A stretch of DNA of 12,550 nucleotides, from contig JAPPHP010000376.1 of NCBI GenBank assembly GCA_028821035.1, positions 4,948 to 17,497 on the forward strand. The letters run 5' to 3'. Under the pieces are notes generated by a model. That model saw only the letters and a list, made by a program, of their open reading frames with translations, was not told the DNA's origin and searched no databases. This document shows positions 1 to 5,829 of the stretch, one piece after another; position 1 is the stretch's first letter, and every line of letters starts with the position of its first letter. Position numbers and translations under genes: made by a program. The stretch is from Gammaproteobacteria bacterium. GTDB lineage: Bacteria > Pseudomonadota > Gammaproteobacteria > Pseudomonadales > Azotimanducaceae.

Positions 1-1364
1 TTTTGCCCTGTGTTGTTGTGGTTTCTGGGGGGCGGGGGGGGCTTCTTCTCTTTTGGTTGCCGGGCTGGGAAGCCTGGGAGCCCCGCCGCCGGTTCCACAC
101 CCTGCTCGCCTGGGGAGCGCTTGGCGTCGCGACGGTGGCGTGGTCTCAGAGTGGGGCGGGCGTCACCTACGATGTGACCTTCGAGGGCAACTGGACCACC
201 GCCAGCACGCCCGGCGGCGTCGTGCCCGGCGCGCACTTCACCACGTTGATCGGCGGCATACACGACGGCGATGTGTCCTTCTGGCGCAGCGGGGAGACCG
301 CGTCCCCCGGGATCGAGGCCATGGCGGAAACCGGTGCTACGGGCGGTCTGCGCGCGGAGATCGTTGCCAGTTCGCACGCGGTCGCGGTTGTCCAACAGCG
401 GGTCTCGGGTGGCGGGACTGGTAGCGCGACGTTCCGCATCGACGTCACGGCGTCCCACCCGCTGCTGACGCTGACGTCGATGATCGGTCCGAGCCCCGAC
501 TGGTTCGTCGGCGTCTCCGGCCTGTCGCTGCTCGATGACGACGGAAGCTGGTGCGCCGAGCGACGGATCGACCTGTTCCCCTACGACGCGGGCACGGAGG
601 ACGGCACAGAGTTCACGCTGAGCAACCCGGACACGCGCCCGCGAGGAGTCATCCACAGCATTCGCGGGACCGGCAAGTTCTCCGAGGAACCGATGGCGAG
701 GCTCCGTTTCGAACTCCGCCCCGGCCGGGTGACCGGCGTGAACGTAACCGCCGGCGCGGGTGGGCTTGCCGTGTCCTGGGACGAGGTGCCGGGCGCGGAC
801 AGCTATCGCGTGCAGTGGCGGTCCGGCACGGAGGCGTTCGACGCGGCGCGCGAGCTGTTCGTGGCCGGTGGGGACGTAACGAGCGGAGTGATTTCCGGCC
901 TTGAGCCCGGCATCGAGTACTCCGTACGCGTGGTCGCAACGAGTGGCGGCCTGTTGGGACCTCCGTCCGAAGTCGCGACCGGAACGCCGTCGGAAGAGAC
1001 CGCCGAAGCCGCGCCCGAAGGGTCGGCCCGCGAGATCTTCTCCGGCGGCGACCGGGCCGAAGTGGACCTGCCCATGCTGTTCGGTCGGGGAGTCACCGCG
1101 CCGTACGGTGCCGCGTCGAGCGCTCCAGACCTGGTTGCCGTGGCGCTCGACGGCCGACGGCTGCTGCTCACGTCGGCGCGGGATGGCTCGGAAGGCGAGG
1201 CGACCATCACGGTGACGGCAACCGACGCCAAGGGCGGTATGGTTGCGATGTCCTTTCGCGTTCGCGTGACGGCGCTGCCGTCCGGCGTACTACGAGGCTG
1301 GCGCGGAGTGCTTGTCCAGAAGCGGGACGAGACCGACGAGCCTGCTCAGGACCCGAACCGATAG
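1..1364 (+). CDS. Secreted spondin_N-domain protein with FN3 and Ig/cadherin-like modules (5' end unreliable or partial)
   Basis: The frame is open from the left edge to TAG at 1362-1364; the first possible start is TTG at 3, giving 453 residues. A signal-peptide-like stretch (three Arg at 28-30, then a hydrophobic LLAWGALGVATVAW core) precedes a spondin_N domain at about 55-238. Its hallmarks are YDVTFEGNW, AHFTTLIGG, PSPDWFVGV (164-171 area) and PYDAGTEDG (193-201). A fibronectin type III domain follows at about 241-330 (AVSWDEVPGADSYRVQW, then LEPGIEYSVRV). A last beta-rich module at about 345-425 ends in ATITVTATDAKGG...FRVRV, typical of bacterial Ig/cadherin-like repeats. Spondin domains are best known from animal matrix proteins and also occur in secreted bacterial proteins; adhesion is an inference. 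No catalytic motif is visible. The first ~27 residues come from A-free, G-rich sequence, have no clear ribosome site and should not be trusted. The stop overlaps the end of the convergent gene by 19 bp. Confidence 0.85.
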   Translation, partial: LPCVVVVSGGRGGLLLFWLPGWEAWEPRRRFHTLLAWGALGVATVAWSQSGAGVTYDVTFEGNWTTASTPGGVVPGAHFTTLIGGIHDGDVSFWRSGETASPGIEAMAETGATGGLRAEIVASSHAVAVVQQRVSGGGTGSATFRIDVTASHPLLTLTSMIGPSPDWFVGVSGLSLLDDDGSWCAERRIDLFPYDAGTEDGTEFTLSNPDTRPRGVIHSIRGTGKFSEEPMARLRFELRPGRVTGVNVTAGAGGLAVSWDEVPGADSYRVQWRSGTEAFDAARELFVAGGDVTSGVISGLEPGIEYSVRVVATSGGLLGPPSEVATGTPSEETAEAAPEGSAREIFSGGDRAEVDLPMLFGRGVTAPYGAASSAPDLVAVALDGRRLLLTSARDGSEGEATITVTATDAKGGMVAMSFRVRVTALPSGVLRGWRGVLVQKRDETDEPAQDPNR

Positions 1365-4333
1365 CGCAGCTTCACGACCAGCATGTCCACCACCGGGTCG
1401 CGCAGGGAGTCGGTCCACAGCGTGCCGAACCCGTGGTCCGCGTCGTCGTACGTGAACTGGTTGCCGCGGGTATAGACGACGAAGAGGTCCGACAGGGGGC
1501 CGATCTCCCAGCGGTAGCGCAACTGGGCCGTCAGCCGCGACAGTGAGAAATCCTCGCTGTCGGCGTCCTCTTCCGGTGTGCGGTCGAGGAGGTCGCCGTG
1601 GGTGAGCCGCGTGCGGTAGTAGTCGGCCGCCGCGGCCTCTACGCCGGCCCACTGCAGCGTCAGGCGCAGTTGCTGGCGGGCGGTGATGAAGTAGTCGATC
1701 GAGAGCTTCGGCTGCAGGTCATCCGCGTCGAAAGTCGCGAAGTTCTGGTCTCCCGTGTGCAGGAGCCAGCCGTTGCGCTTCTTGTAGCGGACGTCGAAGT
1801 CGATCGAGAGACGTCCGTTTGGCACGTAGGTGAAACCGAGGTCCAGGGCAGGGGACCAGGAGCGGTGCAGCTCCTCCTGCTCCGCCCCGACGTTCGCGCT
1901 GACGGAGAACTTCTTGGCCGCGTTGGTGCTGTAGCCGAGCAGCGCCACCCACTGCGGATCGGTCCTGAACCAGCCGTTGCCCCGGCTGTTGCGCGTGTCC
2001 CAGCGCGCGGGTGAGTAGTTGAACGAGACGTGGAGTTCGGAGTAGTTCGCGAACGTGAAGGTCTGGTTGGTGTACACCGTCGCCTGGTTCACGAACCCGT
2101 CCGTGTTGGATTGGGCCATCAGGAAGATGGAGTTGCGCGCCTGGCGGAACGGGCCCAGGTTGCTGTTCATGAAGATGAGACCGTACTGGAACGTCGCCTG
2201 GTCGTTCTGCTGGATGAAGCCCAGGTCGCTGATCTCGAGGTGCTCGTCGATGTAGTCGAAGTTCAGGCTGTGGATGATCCCCTGGCGCGGTACGTACATC
2301 GCGTCCGAGAAGAAGCCGTAGCCGCCGGTTCCGTCGCCGGCGATGCCGTTCCCGTCGCTGTACATCACTTGGCCGTCCCAGCGCAGGCGACCACCCCCGG
2401 CGATGAGGTGGGCGTCGATGCCGTGGGTCGTCGCTTCGCCGTCGGGCAACGCCACGACCGTGCCAAGGTAGCCGATCGCCCGCCGTCCCGCGCCGCCTGC
2501 CTCGTACAGCGCCCGCACGACACCGAAATCGCGGCCGTCCTCCCGGACCGTGACGCGCTCGTCAGTATCCGTGCGACGTCCCGGCAGCTCCACGTCGTCC
2601 TCGAACGCGGCGAGCGCGCCGAAGCGTAGCCCGCCGAAGGTCCCGGCTGCCTTGACGGCGCCGAGCAGGTCGGTCGGCTTGCCGCGCTCGACGCCAGCGA
2701 CCTCGATCCCGTCAGGCACGTCGAGATGCCTCGGCGGACCCCCGATGCGTCGCGTGTTCACCAGGGTCGTCGGCTCCACGCGATAGGTGAGAGGCCGCTC
2801 CCGCGCGCCGGAGCCGTACCGGTGGGAACGGTAGCGGTTGACGTCGGAGCGGGGCGTCGTGAAGAACACCTCGTTGCCCTCCAGGAAGAACAGGCGTTTC
2901 TCGGGGAAGAAGGTCTCGAACGCGGTCAGGTTGACGACGATGTCGTCCGACTCCACCGCTCCGAAGTCCGGATTGACGGTGCCGGTGAGCTGCACGTTGG
3001 GCGTGGGGCGCCAGGCGACGTCCACGCCGCCGCGGTAGTCGACCTCGGAGGCGACACCGTCGTGGGTCGTGGAGACGTAGGGAAAGAAGGCGAGCTGGCG
3101 TTGGGTGTCGAGGCGTTCCAGGCGCATCGTGCGGAAGGCGGACATGAAGCGCTGGCCGCTGTAGGGCAGGGCGGGCCAACTGTGGCTCTCATCGAGGTGC
3201 GACACCTTCCGGTCCACCCAGAAGGTGAGCTTGCGCGGACCCGGGCCGCCGTCGGCCCCGTTCGAGGCGGGCATCGCCATCATGGACCAGGGCAGGAACA
3301 TTTCGGCGCTCCAGCCGTCGTCCAGCCGGGCGCTGGCGCCGAGCCACGGTCCGTCCCACTGCTCGGTAACGGTGCGCTCCGGCACGGCCTTGCCGTCCAT
3401 CAGCGAGCCCCCGAGGGTGACCGTGAACCAGTACCCGTAGAGCCCCTCGCCGGAGGTGTCGAGGGTGAGGTTGAAGCTGTCGCGGTTGAGGTGGCGGTCA
3501 CGCGACGAGAGGCGCGACACGAGCGTGTCCGGCGGCTGTTCCATGAAGGCCGCGACGTACAGCCCCTCCCGCGTGTACAGGAAACGGTAGAACGTGCGGT
3601 ACCGCGGCTCCTCGAGGGTGTCCGGATCGGTCACGCGCATGTCGTCGTAGCCGGGGACTTCCGACCACGCGGCTTCGTCCGCGACGCCGTCGATCGCGAT
3701 GCCCACCGTCTCGAAGTAGGGCACGTGGACGGCCGCGCCGGTGTCCGGGTCGGCAGGCTTCGCGCGGGAGGCCGGGGCGGGCGGAACTGCGTTGGCGAGG
3801 CGGTCTGTCGTGGAGACTGATGTCGTCTCTGGATCCGGAGGTGACACCGCGGTGGAGGACGTGGCCTGGCGCGCGGGATCAGGGGCCGGCATGGGTTCCT
3901 CGCGGGAGGCGGCCGGCGCGACCGGCATGGCGCGTGGCGTCGAGGAGGCGACGAGGTCTCCCCGCGGGAACCAGGCGGACACTCCGCGGCCGGCGAGATC
4001 GGCGATCAGGGCGCGGGCGTCGGCTTCGACCATCGCCGGGGAGACCAGGCGAAAGCGAGGCTCGCCGTCGATCCTGACCGGGAGGATGTCTGCCTGCACG
4101 CCGAGACGACCACGCACTTGCGCCTTCCCGGCTTCGGCCAGCGGCCGTTCCTTCCACGATCCCAGCACGACGAAGCCCGTATCCTCGGCGACCGCGGGCG
4201 CAGTCATCCCGAGCGCCGTTGCGCCGAGCAGGAGGAAGGTCGCCCACGATGCTAGCGGGGCGCGGAGCCACTTGGGGATTCGATGGCCCCGCGCTCGGCT
4301 TCGCGCGGGCGCGCGTGGCTTCCTGGCGTGCAT
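1346..4333 (-). CDS. DUF5916-type outer-membrane protein: signal segment, SPOR-like domain, CBM9-like domain, beta-barrel
   Basis: From ATG at 4333 the product is 995 residues; a GTG six bases upstream (4339) is an alternative, and neither has a good Shine-Dalgarno. An Arg/Lys-rich n-region and a hydrophobic segment ending APAVA form a long signal sequence. Residues ~53-125 match the SPOR pattern: FVVLGSW, then RFRLVSP, then ADARALIADLAGRGVSAWF. SPOR domains bind denuded peptidoglycan at the septum. A ~75-residue Pro/Ala/Ser/Thr-rich linker leads to a CBM9-like domain at ~206-405 (IDGVADEAAWSEVP, FYRFLYTREGLYVAAF, LPWSMM). The remainder is the DUF5916 barrel, recognisable from VNPDFGAVESDD and FFPEKRLFFLEGNEVFF, with alternating aromatic strands to the C-terminus (VVKLRYRFGS). 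In other bacteria such proteins are predicted to sit in the outer membrane; substrate and function are unknown. It is probably monocistronic, with its own promoter and a convergent neighbour. Confidence 0.92.
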   Translation of the reverse strand: MHARKPRAPARSRARGHRIPKWLRAPLASWATFLLLGATALGMTAPAVAEDTGFVVLGSWKERPLAEAGKAQVRGRLGVQADILPVRIDGEPRFRLVSPAMVEADARALIADLAGRGVSAWFPRGDLVASSTPRAMPVAPAASREEPMPAPDPARQATSSTAVSPPDPETTSVSTTDRLANAVPPAPASRAKPADPDTGAAVHVPYFETVGIAIDGVADEAAWSEVPGYDDMRVTDPDTLEEPRYRTFYRFLYTREGLYVAAFMEQPPDTLVSRLSSRDRHLNRDSFNLTLDTSGEGLYGYWFTVTLGGSLMDGKAVPERTVTEQWDGPWLGASARLDDGWSAEMFLPWSMMAMPASNGADGGPGPRKLTFWVDRKVSHLDESHSWPALPYSGQRFMSAFRTMRLERLDTQRQLAFFPYVSTTHDGVASEVDYRGGVDVAWRPTPNVQLTGTVNPDFGAVESDDIVVNLTAFETFFPEKRLFFLEGNEVFFTTPRSDVNRYRSHRYGSGARERPLTYRVEPTTLVNTRRIGGPPRHLDVPDGIEVAGVERGKPTDLLGAVKAAGTFGGLRFGALAAFEDDVELPGRRTDTDERVTVREDGRDFGVVRALYEAGGAGRRAIGYLGTVVALPDGEATTHGIDAHLIAGGGRLRWDGQVMYSDGNGIAGDGTGGYGFFSDAMYVPRQGIIHSLNFDYIDEHLEISDLGFIQQNDQATFQYGLIFMNSNLGPFRQARNSIFLMAQSNTDGFVNQATVYTNQTFTFANYSELHVSFNYSPARWDTRNSRGNGWFRTDPQWVALLGYSTNAAKKFSVSANVGAEQEELHRSWSPALDLGFTYVPNGRLSIDFDVRYKKRNGWLLHTGDQNFATFDADDLQPKLSIDYFITARQQLRLTLQWAGVEAAAADYYRTRLTHGDLLDRTPEEDADSEDFSLSRLTAQLRYRWEIGPLSDLFVVYTRGNQFTYDDADHGFGTLWTDSLRDPVVDMLVVKLRYRFGS

Positions 4334-4351
4334 GGGCACCGTTTACGTGAA

Positions 4352-4367
4352 GCGGTGGACGGACCGC
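4352..4367 (-). other. Short hairpin in the leader of the DUF5916 gene
   Basis: GCGGT (4352-4356) and ACCGC (4363-4367) form a perfect 5-bp stem with a 6-base loop, ending about 18 bases before the ATG. No T tract follows on either strand, so it is not a convincing terminator. It could affect translation of the downstream gene or be chance in GC-rich DNA. Confidence 0.25.
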
Positions 4368-4383
4368 GGGAGGGCGTTCGGAG

Positions 4384-4437
4384 GTTGCAACATGGGAGAG
4401 CGGACGTAAGTGTATGGTCCTGCTGAACGCGCTGCAA
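4384..4437 (-). promoter_or_regulatory. Candidate sigma70-like promoter and palindrome for the DUF5916 gene
   Basis: On the - strand, TTGCAG (4437-4432) and TACACT (4414-4409) are separated by exactly 17 bases, matching five of six and four of six consensus positions of -35 and -10. Transcription would start near 4402, leaving a leader of about 70 bases. A perfect 8-bp palindrome, GTTGCAAC, lies at 4384-4391 just inside the predicted transcript and could be an operator. The 125-base gap at 4340-4464 holds this promoter and the 4352-4367 hairpin. I see no clear terminator in it for the upstream toxin gene. Confidence 0.5.
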
Positions 4438-4464
4438 TGGAGACAAGACGACGAGGCGACGGCG

Positions 4465-5118
4465 TTACATCAGGTCGTACCCGATCATTGCGCTCGCCTC
4501 GCGCAGCGCGTCTATCAGTAGCGGGTCGGCCAGAGCCCGGTGCAACACAGGCGCAGCGGGGAACGGAGAGGACCGCAGTACGCGTTCGTAGATGGCCATG
4601 GCCGGCAGGTTCGTGAGGGACGATGGATAGTAGAGGCCTTCGACCTCGGGATAGCACTCGTAGAAGGCCCGGGACCAGTTTTGGGACCAGCTTCGCGGGC
4701 CGCTGACCAGCTTCATGGATCCGCCGGCCTGCACCGCGAATGTCCCGGTGAGATCGAGGACGCGCAGGTCGCGAGTCAGGTGGAACGACGCGAGCCAGGG
4801 CTGGTCTCTCTGCCGATCGACCAGTCGGCCGGACTGAAACGTCTCTGCGAGGGCGGTCGGGATGTCACCGGCATAGTAGCCAATGGCCCTGTCCTGACGT
4901 TGGGGAACCCCGGTCTCGTCCACCAAGTGATGATCGAAACGTGCGTCGGTCGGACCGAAGTCCCGCAACGTGCTCCACGAGGAGCGGTAAACGCCGCCGC
5001 GACGGTAGACACGATGGACAAGCGTTCCCGCTCGTATGGGCACGACCGCTGGCGCCAGTCGTTGCAGGCGCCGTCGGTCCGGGGCGCGGGGGAGCTTCGC
5101 CCGTCCTGCCGACGTCAT
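4465..5118 (-). CDS. RES-domain toxin (predicted NAD+-degrading enzyme)
   Basis: This 217-residue protein runs from ATG at 5118 to TAA at 4465-4467. It has the RES fold landmarks in order: HRVYR (R36), FGPTDARFD (R60-F61), GYYAGDIPTALAETF (Y81/Y82, E92), RVLDLTG (D122) and GLYYPSS (Y163-S167). The family is named for its conserved Arg, Glu and Ser, and all are present, so the enzyme looks intact. Characterised RES toxins such as MbcT degrade cellular NAD+ and stop growth or kill the cell unless bound by their antitoxin. A basic N-terminal extension of ~33 residues precedes the domain. The gene starts 45 bp after the antitoxin gene on the same strand, the usual order for this family, with only a weak ribosome site. 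Sampled lines have lower GC (about 57-68%) than addAB. A non-toxic RES relative is possible but less likely beside this partner. Confidence 0.9.
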   Translation of the reverse strand: MTSAGRAKLPRAPDRRRLQRLAPAVVPIRAGTLVHRVYRRGGVYRSSWSTLRDFGPTDARFDHHLVDETGVPQRQDRAIGYYAGDIPTALAETFQSGRLVDRQRDQPWLASFHLTRDLRVLDLTGTFAVQAGGSMKLVSGPRSWSQNWSRAFYECYPEVEGLYYPSSLTNLPAMAIYERVLRSSPFPAAPVLHRALADPLLIDALREASAMIGYDLM

Positions 5119-5163
5119 CGAGGGCGCGGCCCGCGCCCGGGAACAGGGACCGACACCAGCACG

Positions 5164-5748
5164 CTACAGTTGCTTGGCGAGCGACGCCAGTTGCCGTGGA
5201 TCGTAACCGGCGTTCAGCCAGTCCAACGGCGCAAGGGTCCTGTCCGGATGGTCTTCGGCAAACAGATCGTCGTTCGGCGTGTGGTACCAGTTGTAGACGG
5301 CCACGGGGTGTGCCCGTGGGTCCAACTCCCGGTTGACGCGCGTGATGTTCGGAACGAGTCCGTTCCGCGCGAACTGAAAATCCGGTACGTGGCGACTGTT
5401 GTCGATGAGGAAGCTGTAGAGCGACCCGTCGGCGATCATCTGTCGCACGCGGCCTGACGTCGTGCCAAGCCGCTCGCTCGCTTCCTTGACGGAGTGGCTG
5501 CGGCTGACGATCGCCGCGTACTTCGCCACGGTCGTGGTCAACGGATCCTCGTCGAAGTCCTTTGCGAGCCGCAGACCCCCGGCGCGGAGGACGTCCTGCT
5601 CTCTTTCGGTCAGGCCCGTGGTTGCATCGTCATATGCGGTCGGCGTCATACCCTTGAGCACTGCCCGCAAGGCGTTGTTCAGCGTCTCGGGCGTCGCGTT
5701 CTTCAAGCCCCGGTCGGTGAGGAAGCCCGTTGTGATACGGTCGCTCAT
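5164..5748 (-). CDS. Antitoxin of the RES toxin: HTH plus MbcA/DUF2384-like C-terminal domain
   Basis: The product is 194 residues, from ATG at 5748 to TAG at 5164-5166. The N-terminal ~70 residues are of unknown type, with LTEREQDVLRAGG at 46-58. A helix-turn-helix lies at about 86-110 (SVKEASERLGTTSGRVRQMI), and the C-terminal part (146-194) matches the MbcA/Xre toxin-binding pattern: HPVAVYNWYHTPNDDL, then LDWLNAGYDPRQLASLAKQL. In known pairs the C-terminal segment enters the toxin's active site and the complex represses its own operon through the HTH. Position directly before a RES gene supports the role. The protein is longer than the ~110-residue MbcA, and its HTH resembles excisionase/MerR-type helices more than a classical Xre fold. 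No other RES pair is visible, so it probably serves only the adjacent toxin. Confidence 0.85.
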   Translation of the reverse strand: MSDRITTGFLTDRGLKNATPETLNNALRAVLKGMTPTAYDDATTGLTEREQDVLRAGGLRLAKDFDEDPLTTTVAKYAAIVSRSHSVKEASERLGTTSGRVRQMIADGSLYSFLIDNSRHVPDFQFARNGLVPNITRVNRELDPRAHPVAVYNWYHTPNDDLFAEDHPDRTLAPLDWLNAGYDPRQLASLAKQL

Positions 5749-5769
5749 AGAGCGTTTCCGAGCGTCGCT
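5742..5769 (-). promoter_or_regulatory. Repeated GAGCG/CGCTC half-sites over the antitoxin start (candidate operator)
   Basis: CGCTC (5742-5746) and GAGCG (5750-5754) form an inverted repeat around the start codon. A second GAGCG begins exactly 10 bp on (5760-5764), and AGCGTCGCT (5761-5769) is a perfect 9-bp dyad. Phased half-sites at one helical turn in the leader of an HTH-type antitoxin fit autoregulation. Chance recurrence in GC-rich DNA is possible. Confidence 0.35.
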
Positions 5770-5775
5770 AGGAAC

Positions 5776-5807
5776 GGTTAGTTTACCTGGGTACGCCCGT
5801 GGCGCAA
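5776..5807 (-). promoter_or_regulatory. Candidate promoter of the antitoxin-toxin operon
   Basis: On the - strand, TTGCGC (5807-5802) and TAAACT (5785-5780) are separated by 16 bases, giving a predicted leader of about 25 bases before the ATG at 5748. The -10 lies within an imperfect palindrome, GGTTAGTTTACC (+ strand, 5776-5787), another possible repressor site. The addA stop is only 23 bp upstream of the -35, so the module can have its own promoter while also receiving read-through from addBA. Confidence 0.45.
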
Positions 5808-5811
5808 CCCA
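5788..5811. repeat. Strong inverted repeat between addA and the antitoxin gene
   Basis: TGGGT (5788-5792) pairs with ACCCA (5807-5811), and CGCC (5794-5797) with GGCG (5801-5804), around a CGT loop; the only mismatch is a 1x2 internal loop. It covers the proposed -35 and most of the spacer of the antitoxin promoter. No T run follows on either strand, so a repressor-binding dyad is at least as likely as a rho-independent terminator for addA. Confidence 0.55.
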
Positions 5812-5829
5812 ACACCGCGAGCTCCGTCC

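Noticed and set aside
2726..3820. 364-residue + strand ORF opposite the DUF5916 gene
   Set aside because: The opposite strand encodes the clear CBM9-like and DUF5916 motifs; this frame has no motif.
4671..4690. Short tandem repeat GGGACCAG-TTTT-GGGACCAG
   Set aside because: It lies within the RES coding frame, where it encodes a W-S-x-x-W-S stretch, and does not continue outside the gene.
4540..5457. 305-residue + strand ORF across the toxin and antitoxin genes
   Set aside because: It spans two well-supported genes and their spacer on the other strand and shows no domain.
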